Shown: piece after piece, positions 1-5,718 of the stretch
Position numbering within the stretch: position 1 is the first letter of the stretch
How the letters are laid out: each line of letters begins with the position of its first letter
Assembly (NCBI GenBank): GCA_016283945.1
Contig: JAEENW010000217.1
Span: 1 to 7,166 of the forward strand
Direction: 5' to 3'
DNA length: 7,166 bases
DNA from: Bacillota bacterium
Lineage (GTDB): Bacteria > Bacillota > Clostridia > Peptostreptococcales > Anaerovoracaceae
Translations under genes and position numbers: made by a program
Notes under the pieces: model-generated
What the model saw: the letters and a program-made list of their open reading frames with translations, nothing else
Told to the model about the DNA's origin: nothing
Databases searched by the model: none

Positions 1-2
1 CT

Positions 3-1427
3 CTGGACTATATCTTCTCTGTAGAGATCCTGAACGAAGGCGTTGATATCGTCGAGGTCAATCAGGTTATAATGCTGCGCCCGACGGAATCTCCCATCGT
101 TTTCATTCAGCAGTTGGGAAGAGGGCTTCGCAAGGCGGATGGTAAGGAGTATGTGATCATACTCGATTTCATCGGTAACTATGAAAAGAATTTCATGATA
201 CCGGTGGCGTTATCCGGAGATCGTACCTACAATCCGGATATCATTCGCAAATATGTGATCAGCGGAAACAGTACAATTCCAGGTGCTTCAACGGTTCATT
301 TCGACGCGGTCGCGCGTGAGAAGATTTTCAAGTCCATCGACAAGATTCGTGGGATGAAGTCCATCATTAGGGACAGCTATACATCCCTTAAAAACAGGCT
401 GGGACGAGTTCCTTACTTGATGGATTTTTACGAGAATGGGGAAATCGACCCCCTGGTCATCATCCGGGAATACAAAACCTATCAGGACTTTCTTCTGTCA
501 GTAGAGCCTGATTTGTATAAGGGAAAAATCAGCGATATTGAAAAGCTTACGCTGGACTATTTGTCCAAGACTGTTTTGAGCGGTGTGCGTCCATATGAGT
601 TGGAAATATTGAGGCGCCTTCTCAATACGGAGCAGGTTGAATTGAATAAGCTGTCTGAAGAGTTGAAGCAGGCTTATATTTCTTCTTTTGATTTGGATTC
701 GCTGGAAAACGCGATCCAGGTTTTAGAGGGTCACTTTGTAAGCAAGGAAGAGGAATACAATAAGTATAAGGTCATCAACATCCTGGAGAAAAAGAATGAT
801 GGTATGATCCACAGGATGAAGAGCTATGCTGACCGCTTGCAGCATGCAGAGTTCTATCACCAGATCCATGACATCATTTCTGTTGGCTTGACTCGCTATC
901 ATGACAAATACGGCTCTGAGCAGAAAACAGAAGGCCCGTTCGTATTGTATGAAAAATACTCTCGCAGAGATGTCAGTCTCCTTATGAATTGCGGCAGAGA
1001 TCTGTCGTCCACCATGTACGGGATGAAGAGGATTAATGACGACGTCTTCATCTTCATTACCTATCATAAAGTAGGTGCTGAAAGCGAAGATCTTCAGTAT
1101 GCCGAGGGCAAGCCGGATTACGCGGACGCATTTTCAGACAGCATGACCTTCCGCTGGGATTCTCAGATTGGAAGGGGACCTGGGAGCAGCTACATGCAGG
1201 AAGTTCTCGGGGCAAAGAACAAGCATCTTCTGGTGAAGAAAAGCGACGCGGAAACAAGCTTCTATTACATGGGAACCTTTGATGTCATCGAGAGCAAGGG
1301 AGATAAAAAGCTTGATAATAGCGGAAAACTGCGTGATATTACTAAGGTGACCATGAGAATGCATCACGCGGTCAGGGAGGACTTGCTAAAGTACCTCGAA
1401 AGCAGTCTTCTGGAGGAAGCAGTATGA
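3..1427 (+). CDS. SF2 helicase with DUF3427-type C-terminal region (5' end outside window)
   Basis: The frame is open from the left edge, so 474 C-terminal residues are visible and the ATG at 72 is internal, not the start. Residues 1-23 carry helicase motif V (EILNEGVDI), and residues 36-43 carry motif VI (QQLGRGLR), which holds the arginine finger of superfamily 2 DEAD/DEAH or restriction-type helicases. The remaining ~430 residues resemble the DUF3427 region: a helical middle part, then a beta-rich end with GPFVLYEKYSRRDVSLLM, a FRWDSQIGRG stretch and FYYMGTFDV. In full-length relatives a phospholipase-D-like (HKD) nuclease domain often precedes the helicase, but that part lies outside the window. 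The stop overlaps the downstream Nudix gene by ATGA. Composition is much AT-richer than the genes to the right, suggesting transfer. The family is linked to foreign-DNA or repair functions, but the role here is inferred. Helicase identity is secure; DUF3427 assignment is from memory of the family pattern. Confidence 0.85.
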   Translation: MDYIFSVEILNEGVDIVEVNQVIMLRPTESPIVFIQQLGRGLRKADGKEYVIILDFIGNYEKNFMIPVALSGDRTYNPDIIRKYVISGNSTIPGASTVHFDAVAREKIFKSIDKIRGMKSIIRDSYTSLKNRLGRVPYLMDFYENGEIDPLVIIREYKTYQDFLLSVEPDLYKGKISDIEKLTLDYLSKTVLSGVRPYELEILRRLLNTEQVELNKLSEELKQAYISSFDLDSLENAIQVLEGHFVSKEEEYNKYKVINILEKKNDGMIHRMKSYADRLQHAEFYHQIHDIISVGLTRYHDKYGSEQKTEGPFVLYEKYSRRDVSLLMNCGRDLSSTMYGMKRINDDVFIFITYHKVGAESEDLQYAEGKPDYADAFSDSMTFRWDSQIGRGPGSSYMQEVLGAKNKHLLVKKSDAETSFYYMGTFDVIESKGDKKLDNSGKLRDITKVTMRMHHAVREDLLKYLESSLLEEAV

Positions 1428-1855
1428 AAACGATTAAAGTTGTGGCAGCCATCATCCAGTCACTCGGTGCTGACGGCGAGCCCCTTATCTTTGCTACGCA
1501 GCGCGGGTACGGAGAATATAAAGACTGGTGGGAGTTTCCCGGTGGGAAGATAGAAGTCGGCGAAACTGCTGAAAACGCGCTTGTAAGAGAGATTCAAGAA
1601 GAGTTATCCGCCACCATTTCAGTTGATCGGTATCTGACGACTGTGGAATACGATTATCCAAGCTTTCATCTGTCCATGGATTGCTTCTGGTGCAGCTTGG
1701 CAGATGGCCATTTGACGCTGCTGGAGCATGAAGCTGCGAAATGGCTTCCCTTAAACAATCTGCGGCAGGTAAACTGGCTACCCGCGGATGTGATCGTGAT
1801 AGATGCGATAGAGAAGTCGATGGATGACGGTGACCACGCTCTTAAGCAGGATTAA
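1424..1855 (+). CDS. MutT/Nudix (deoxy)nucleoside triphosphate pyrophosphohydrolase
   Basis: A 143-residue protein, the usual length for MutT-like enzymes that hydrolyse (deoxy)nucleoside triphosphates, often damaged ones, to the monophosphate and pyrophosphate. The Nudix box spans residues 41-63: G41, E47, then R55-E56-I57-Q58-E59-E60, with the metal-binding glutamates intact. The glycine usual near the box end is S62 (EELSA), a substitution that I believe also occurs in NudG/MutT-type members. WWEFPGGK (35-42) precedes the box, and LEHEAAKWLPL near the C terminus is the typical substrate-side segment. The start ATG sits in an ATGA overlap with the helicase stop, 6 bases after GGAGGA (1412-1417), so translation is probably coupled. 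Together with the shared AT-rich composition, this suggests it works with the helicase, for example by processing nucleotides or a modified base, rather than as the housekeeping MutT. The exact substrate cannot be read from sequence. Confidence 0.9.
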   Translation: MKTIKVVAAIIQSLGADGEPLIFATQRGYGEYKDWWEFPGGKIEVGETAENALVREIQEELSATISVDRYLTTVEYDYPSFHLSMDCFWCSLADGHLTLLEHEAAKWLPLNNLRQVNWLPADVIVIDAIEKSMDDGDHALKQD

Positions 1856-1878
1856 CAATCAACTGATTCACAAAACTA

Positions 1879-1906
1879 AAACTCAGGACCTCCCGGCCCT
1901 GAGTTT
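1879..1906. terminator. Bidirectional intrinsic terminator between convergent genes
   Basis: A perfect 9-bp inverted repeat AAACTCAGG / CCTGAGTTT (1879-1887 and 1898-1906) encloses a 10-base loop, in which CC/GG can add two further pairs. On the + strand it is followed by TCTTTTCG; on the - strand by TTTTAGTTTTG. It lies 23 bases after the Nudix stop and about 30 bases beyond the stop of the convergent Lrp-type gene, so it can end both transcripts. It also marks the change from AT-richer to GC-rich sequence. Confidence 0.8.
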
Positions 1907-1936
1907 CTTTTCGCTTAATATACGCTTTTTTAAATA

Positions 1937-2398
1937 CTACTTCGTCGCCACGGGCGCTATGGAGTACTGCTGCTTGACGTTGCGCAGGACGACGTTGGTG
2001 ACGGTGCGCTTGATGGTGGAGACGCCCTTGATCTTGTTGAGGATGGATTCCAGCTCGGCGTTGGTGCCGGTGACGATCTTGATGCAGTAGTCGTACTCGC
2101 TGGCGAGGTAGTAGCACTCGAGGATCTCGGGGTTGCTCTGCACGAAGCTGAGGAAGTCGTCGGAGCTGCTGGGGTTCTCGAGGCTGACCATCATCAGGGC
2201 GCTGGCCTGCTTGTTCATGGCGACGGGGTCGAGTATGGTGGTGTACTGCGCGATGACGCCGCTGCCCTCGAGTTTTTTCAGGCGCTCGCTCACGGCCGAA
2301 AGGGACAGGTTGACCCTTTTGGAGAGCTCGGAGACGGAGACCCGCGCGTTTTGCTGAAGAACTTCCAGTATCTTGACGTCTATGGTGTCCAGAGTCAT
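1937..2398 (-). CDS. Lrp/AsnC family transcriptional regulator
   Basis: From the ATG at 2398 the protein is 153 residues, the normal length of the family. Residues 4-52 form the AsnC-type helix-turn-helix: LDTIDVKILEVLQQNARVS leads into ELSKRVNLSLSAVSERLKKL and then the usual GVI wing. Residues ~66-145 form the RAM (ligand-sensing, oligomerising) domain, with ASEYDYCIKIV (99-109) at the place of the family's G-x-Y-D-Y effector loop; the usual glycine is serine here. A GTG ten codons upstream (2428) is in frame, but the ATG has GGGGTG six bases before it, so the ATG is chosen. Members bind amino acids and act as dimers to hexadecamers on DNA; the ligand here is unknown. It is GC-rich like the host genes and divergent from glnS, so it could act on its own promoter and possibly that of glnS. 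No target is shown by the sequence. Confidence 0.93.
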   Translation of the reverse strand: MTLDTIDVKILEVLQQNARVSVSELSKRVNLSLSAVSERLKKLEGSGVIAQYTTILDPVAMNKQASALMMVSLENPSSSDDFLSFVQSNPEILECYYLASEYDYCIKIVTGTNAELESILNKIKGVSTIKRTVTNVVLRNVKQQYSIAPVATK

Positions 2399-2404
2399 AA
2401 TAAT

Positions 2405-2410
2405 CACCCC
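2405..2410 (-). promoter_or_regulatory. Ribosome binding site deciding the regulator start
   Basis: On the - strand GGGGTG lies six bases before the ATG at 2398. The upstream in-frame GTG at 2428 lacks a purine-rich site at suitable distance, so this motif supports the shorter 153-residue protein. Confidence 0.6.
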
Positions 2411-2447
2411 GTTTATGCGATTATGCACGAATATCTTCTTGTTTCAT

Positions 2448-2476
2448 AAAATAGCAGAGCGGCTGAAAAAATTCAA
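2448..2476 (-). promoter_or_regulatory. Probable promoter of the Lrp/AsnC-type gene
   Basis: Reading the - strand, TTGAAT (2476-2471) and TATTTT (2453-2448) are separated by exactly 17 bases, each matching four of six consensus sigma-70/sigma-A positions. Initiation would fall near 2441, leaving a leader of about 43 bases before the ATG at 2398. The spacer contains one arm (2459-2466) of the long-range inverted repeat described in the findings. A weaker alternative -10, CATAAT at 2425-2420, would leave an unusually short leader. Confidence 0.4.
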
Positions 2477-2524
2477 GCGTTTTAGCGCGTAAGCCTGAAT
2501 AATTCTTGTCAGACGGGTTCCCTG

Positions 2525-2555
2525 AGGGGCCTCAGCCGCCCCTTTGCTTTTTCCT
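2525..2555 (+). terminator. GC-rich hairpin with T-rich tail upstream of the glnS promoter
   Basis: AGGGGC (2525-2530) pairs perfectly with GCCCCT (2538-2543) around a 7-base loop, followed by TTGCTTTTTCCTTTG. This has the form of an intrinsic terminator or attenuator on the + strand. No + strand gene precedes it, because the Lrp-type gene runs the other way. It could therefore stop stray antisense transcription, end a small RNA, or attenuate a longer glnS leader. A competing 5-bp hairpin, CTGAG/CTCAG (2522-2526, 2531-2535), overlaps it. The stem is short, so confidence is moderate. Confidence 0.5.
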
Positions 2556-2584
2556 TTGCATATTAGCCTCCTCCGATATATAAT
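2556..2584 (+). promoter_or_regulatory. Probable promoter of the glnS operon
   Basis: A perfect TATAAT (2579-2584) lies 17 bases after TTGCAT (2556-2561), which keeps the key TTG of the -35 consensus. Initiation would fall near 2591, giving a leader of about 40 bases. The surrounding 2576-2590 stretch is entirely A/T except at its ends, in contrast to the GC-rich coding sequence. The -10 match is strong and the -35 weak. Confidence 0.6.
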
Positions 2585-2616
2585 TTATTATCTATGTGAA
2601 CTATTTCTGCGTTGTA

Positions 2617-2624
2617 TAAGGAGG
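2617..2624 (+). promoter_or_regulatory. Strong ribosome binding site of glnS
   Basis: TAAGGAGG, a near-perfect complement of the 16S rRNA 3' end, is seven bases before the ATG at 2632. It fixes this ATG as the start over the internal Met16 codon, which has no such site. Confidence 0.85.
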
Positions 2625-2631
2625 CCCATAA

Positions 2632-4314
2632 ATGGCTGAGGAAACAAGAACCGCTGAAGCTCCCGCCGCTGCTGTGATGGCAGGGAACTTCATTCACGAC
2701 ATCATCGACGAGGACATCAAGAACCAGGTGTACTCCCGTCCGATCACGACAAGGTTTCCTCCGGAACCGAACGGCTATCTCCACATCGGTCACGTCAAGG
2801 CGCTTTGCATAGATTTCGGGACCGCCGAGAAGTACGGCGGCACCTGCAATCTGCGCTATGACGACACCAACCCCGCCAAGGAGGAAGAGGAGTACGTAGG
2901 TTCCATCGAGGAAGACATCAGATGGATGGGCTTCCAGTGGGCTCACCTGAACTACGCTTCCGACTATTTCGGCAAGATGTACGAGTGCTGCGAGGAGCTG
3001 ATCAAGAAGGGCCTCGCCTTCGCGTGCGAGATGACTCCCGACGAGATCAGGGAGAGCCGCGGGACCCTGACCCAGCCCGGCAAGAACAGCCCCTGGAGGG
3101 ACAGGCCGGCTGAGGAGTCCCTGCAGATCTTCCACGACATGAGGGACGGCAAGTACGAGGACGGCGCCGTCTGCATCAGGGCCAAGATCGACATGGCTTC
3201 CCCCAACATCAACATGAGGGATCCCGTCATCTACCGCGTGCTGCACGTCACTCACCACCACACCGGCGACCAGTGGTGCGTATACCCGATGTACGACTTC
3301 GCGCATCCCATCGAGGACGCGGTCGAGGGCATCACCCACTCGCTCTGCTCGCTCGAGTTCGAGGATCACAGGCCCCTGTACAACTGGGTGCTCGAGAGCC
3401 TCGAGTGGCCCGAGCCGCCCAAGCAGATCGAGTTCGCCAAGCTCAACCTCGAGGGCACGATCATGAGCAAGAGGTACATCCGCAAGCTCGTCGAGTCCGG
3501 CCAGGTAGAGGGCTGGGACGATCCGAGGCTCTGCACCATCGCCGCCATGCGCCGCAGGGGCTACACCCCCAAGGCTCTTAGGGCGTTCTGCGACGCGGTC
3601 GGCGTCTCCAAGGCGAACAGCAACATCGAGATGAGCATGCTCGAGTTCTTCATCCGCGACGACCTCAAGGACAAGACTCCGAGCCGCATGGTGGTGCGCC
3701 ATCCGGTCAAGCTGATCATCGACAATTACCCCGAGGGACAGAGCGAGCTGCTCACCCTCGAGAACGACGCTAACGACCCCGGGAAGGGCACCAGGCAGGT
3801 ACCGTTCTCCGGAGAGCTGTACATCGAGGAAGAGGACTTCATGGAGGTCCCGCCCAAGAAGTACTTCAGGCTCTATCCGGGCAATGAGGTCCGCCTCAAG
3901 GGCGCTTACTTCGTGACCTGCACCTCCGTCGAGAAGGACGGCAAGGGCGGCATCACCGCGATCCACTGCACTTACGACCCCGACACCAAGTCCGGCACTC
4001 CGGGCGCGGATTCCAGGAAGGTCAAGGGCACCATCCACTGGGTGGACGCGAAGACCGCGGTCGACATCCCCGTCAGGGAGTTCGGCCTGCTCGCGCACTA
4101 CAACCCCGAGACCGGCTTCAACGAGTTCGATCCGAACTCCAAGACCGAGTTCACCGCCAAGGCGGAGCCCTGCGTGAAGGACGCCGCCGCGGGCGAGCGC
4201 TTCCAGTTCTTCAGGAGCGGATACTATATCGCCGACAGCGTGCTCAGCAAGCCGGGCGAGCCCGTGTTCAACCAGATCGTAGGGCTCAAGAGCTCCTACA
4301 AGCCGGGCAAGTAG
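2632..4314 (+). CDS. glnS: Glutaminyl-tRNA synthetase
   Basis: A 560-residue cytoplasmic class I aminoacyl-tRNA synthetase that joins glutamine to tRNA-Gln using ATP; the E. coli enzyme is about the same length (~555). The HIGH signature occurs as PPEPNGYLHIGH (residues 43-54) and the KMSKS loop as IMSKR (277-281), both in the GlnRS/GluRS style. The DDTNP segment (~77-81) and the HHTGDQWCVYPMYDFAHPIED region (~206-226) are typical of GlnRS. From about residue 350 onward come the two beta-barrel anticodon-binding domains, including a PVREFGLLAHYNPETGF-type stretch and the usual FFRSGYYIAD ending. The first ~18 residues are an alanine-rich, probably disordered extension. Its presence means the cell can charge tRNA-Gln directly rather than only by transamidation of Glu-tRNA-Gln. 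It is the first gene of the right-hand operon, 15 bases before truA. Confidence 0.97.
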   Translation: MAEETRTAEAPAAAVMAGNFIHDIIDEDIKNQVYSRPITTRFPPEPNGYLHIGHVKALCIDFGTAEKYGGTCNLRYDDTNPAKEEEEYVGSIEEDIRWMGFQWAHLNYASDYFGKMYECCEELIKKGLAFACEMTPDEIRESRGTLTQPGKNSPWRDRPAEESLQIFHDMRDGKYEDGAVCIRAKIDMASPNINMRDPVIYRVLHVTHHHTGDQWCVYPMYDFAHPIEDAVEGITHSLCSLEFEDHRPLYNWVLESLEWPEPPKQIEFAKLNLEGTIMSKRYIRKLVESGQVEGWDDPRLCTIAAMRRRGYTPKALRAFCDAVGVSKANSNIEMSMLEFFIRDDLKDKTPSRMVVRHPVKLIIDNYPEGQSELLTLENDANDPGKGTRQVPFSGELYIEEEDFMEVPPKKYFRLYPGNEVRLKGAYFVTCTSVEKDGKGGITAIHCTYDPDTKSGTPGADSRKVKGTIHWVDAKTAVDIPVREFGLLAHYNPETGFNEFDPNSKTEFTAKAEPCVKDAAAGERFQFFRSGYYIADSVLSKPGEPVFNQIVGLKSSYKPGK

Positions 4315-4329
4315 GGGAGGGTGCGCTCC

Positions 4330-5205
4330 ATGCGCAACATCCTTTTGACCATCGAATACGACGGAACGGGCTTCTCGGGCTGGCAGCGCCAGCCGGGGAA
4401 GCGCACCGTCTGCGGAACGCTCGAGGAGGCTCTCTCGGCCGTCACCGGGCTGGACGTGAAGATAGACGGAACGAGCCGCACCGACGCGGGAGTCCACGCC
4501 CTCGGGCAGAGGGCGAGCTTTCTCCTGCCGGACCGCGGCATCCCCGCCGAGCGCATCCCCAGAGCCGTCAACGACCGGCTCGCCGCGATGTGCGGGGAGG
4601 CCGGGGCGGATGTGAGGGTCGTCGCCGCGGAGGAGGTCCCCGAGGGCTTCCACGCGCGCTTTTCCAGCCGCGGCAAGCGCTACATCTACCGCGTGCTCTG
4701 CGGGGCCGAGCCTTCGGCCTTCGCGAGGACGAGGTTCTGCCAGATCGAGGGGACGCTCGACGCCGAGGCGATGCGCGAAGCCGCCGCTCATCTGGTGGGC
4801 GAACACGATTTTGCCGCGTTCCGGTCGTCCGGGGGCAACCCCGTGAACTCGACCGTGCGCGAGATATATGAGATAAAGATAGAGGAGCTGCCGGCTGAGG
4901 GCTTCGGGATAAGGAGCGCTCAGGGCGGAGCCGCGGAGCTTTCCGCTCCGCGCGAGCTGCGCATCTCCGTGAGCGGCAGCGGCTTCCTCTACAACATGGT
5001 CAGGATAATCTCCGGGACGCTCATAGAGGCCGGCCTGGGGAAGAGGACCCCCGGCAGCGTGCTCGAGGCTCTCAGGAGCGGCGAGAGGGCGAGGGCCGGC
5101 TTTACCGCGCCCGCGCAGGGGCTCTATCTTGACGAGGTCTTTTTCGGGGACCGTAAGGGCGGGGCTTCCCGCGCGGAGGATCCCAAGGACGGAGGCTCAT
5201 TATGA
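4330..5205 (+). CDS. truA: tRNA pseudouridine(38-40) synthase TruA
   Basis: TruA isomerises uridine to pseudouridine at positions 38-40 in the anticodon stem-loop of many tRNAs. From the ATG at 4330 the protein has 291 residues, longer than the usual ~245-270. An in-frame GTG at 4321 directly abuts the GGGGAGG ribosome site (4314-4320), leaving no spacer, while the ATG is 9 bases away, so the ATG is chosen. The N-terminal IEYDGTGFSGWQRQP (from ~residue 8) and the catalytic loop GTSRTDAGVHA, with Asp52 as nucleophile, are standard. GKRYIYRVL, the HDFAAFRSSG segment and FLYNMVRIISGTLIEAG complete the family pattern. The extra length comes from an insert around residues 192-210 (see findings) and a polar C-terminal tail. 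It follows glnS by 15 bases and overlaps the deaminase by ATGA, so it is co-transcribed. Confidence 0.96.
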   Translation: MRNILLTIEYDGTGFSGWQRQPGKRTVCGTLEEALSAVTGLDVKIDGTSRTDAGVHALGQRASFLLPDRGIPAERIPRAVNDRLAAMCGEAGADVRVVAAEEVPEGFHARFSSRGKRYIYRVLCGAEPSAFARTRFCQIEGTLDAEAMREAAAHLVGEHDFAAFRSSGGNPVNSTVREIYEIKIEELPAEGFGIRSAQGGAAELSAPRELRISVSGSGFLYNMVRIISGTLIEAGLGKRTPGSVLEALRSGERARAGFTAPAQGLYLDEVFFGDRKGGASRAEDPKDGGSL

Positions 5206-5717
5206 ACGATGAGATCAGAGCCGGCGCGGCCGGCGTGAGCGCGGGAGAAGGCGAAGCCTTCGAGAAGAAGCGTCCTGACTGGGACGAATACTTCATGCAG
5301 TTCGCCGAGCTCGCGAGGACGCGCTCGACCTGCCTCAGGCGCGGCGTCGGCGCTGCCATAGTCAAGGACAACAGGGTCATCGCGACGGGCTACAACGGCG
5401 TCCCGCGCGGCATCAGGCACTGCTCTGAGACCGGCTGCCTCAGGCAGCAGCTCGGCGTGCCCTCGGGCAAGATGCACGAGCTCTGCAGGGGCCTGCACGC
5501 CGAACAGAACGCGATCATCCAGGCGGCGAGCATGGGCAGCAGCATCGAGGGCGGCACCCTTTACTGCACCACTCAGCCCTGCGTGATCTGCACCAAGATG
5601 ATAATCAACGCCGGCATCCGCCGCGTCGTTATCAAGGAATCCTATCCGGACGAGCTCGCCCAGCAGATGGCGGACGAAGCCGGACTCGTGATAGAAGTAC
5701 TCGGAGAAAAACACTGA
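5202..5717 (+). CDS. comEB: Deoxycytidylate (dCMP) deaminase, ComEB-like
   Basis: A 171-residue zinc enzyme converting dCMP to dUMP, the precursor of dTMP. The catalytic motif is HAEQNA, with zinc ligand His99 and proton shuttle Glu101, and PCVIC supplies ligands Cys127 and Cys130. Between the strand with TGYNGVPRG and the active site lies a Cys/His-rich insert (His73, Cys74, Cys79, His92, Cys95), which in this family can bind a second structural zinc. About 25 residues of alanine/glycine/glutamate-rich sequence precede the conserved WDEYFM, more than in ComEB of B. subtilis; no alternative start with a ribosome site was seen. The ATG overlaps the truA stop (ATGA) and follows GGAGG (5191-5195) by six bases. 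The name ComEB comes from its place in the Bacillus competence operon; nothing here points to DNA uptake. Confidence 0.93.
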   Translation: MNDEIRAGAAGVSAGEGEAFEKKRPDWDEYFMQFAELARTRSTCLRRGVGAAIVKDNRVIATGYNGVPRGIRHCSETGCLRQQLGVPSGKMHELCRGLHAEQNAIIQAASMGSSIEGGTLYCTTQPCVICTKMIINAGIRRVVIKESYPDELAQQMADEAGLVIEVLGEKH

Positions 5718-5718
5718 A

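Noticed and set aside
72..1427. Helicase gene starting at the ATG at 72
   Set aside because: The same frame is open back to position 3 and contains helicase motif V just before this Met, so the real start lies outside the window.
1539..1612. Broken Nudix box because the usual late glycine is serine
   Set aside because: All metal-binding glutamates and the arginine are intact; EELSA/EELDA-type endings are, to my knowledge, found in functional MutT/NudG-like enzymes.
1824..2090. 88-codon + strand open frame across the terminator
   Set aside because: It overlaps the end of the Nudix gene, crosses a clear terminator and runs antisense to the Lrp-type gene; no recognisable protein features.
2399..2631. 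T-box riboswitch upstream of the synthetase gene
   Set aside because: The conserved AGGGTGG-type antiterminator sequence and a specifier loop of expected size are not visible; the region is also too short for a standard T-box leader after the best promoter.
2563..4806. 747-codon open frame on the - strand antisense to glnS and truA
   Set aside because: It is a shadow of GC-rich codons in two well-recognised genes; the translation is low-complexity Leu/Val/Ala/Arg/His sequence with no family motif and it spans two unrelated genes and their junction.
3350..5070. Unusually frequent CTCGAG hexamers
   Set aside because: They arise from preferred in-frame CTC (Leu) and GAG (Glu) codons in adjacent positions or equivalent frames, so codon use explains them without any repeat or recognition-site function.
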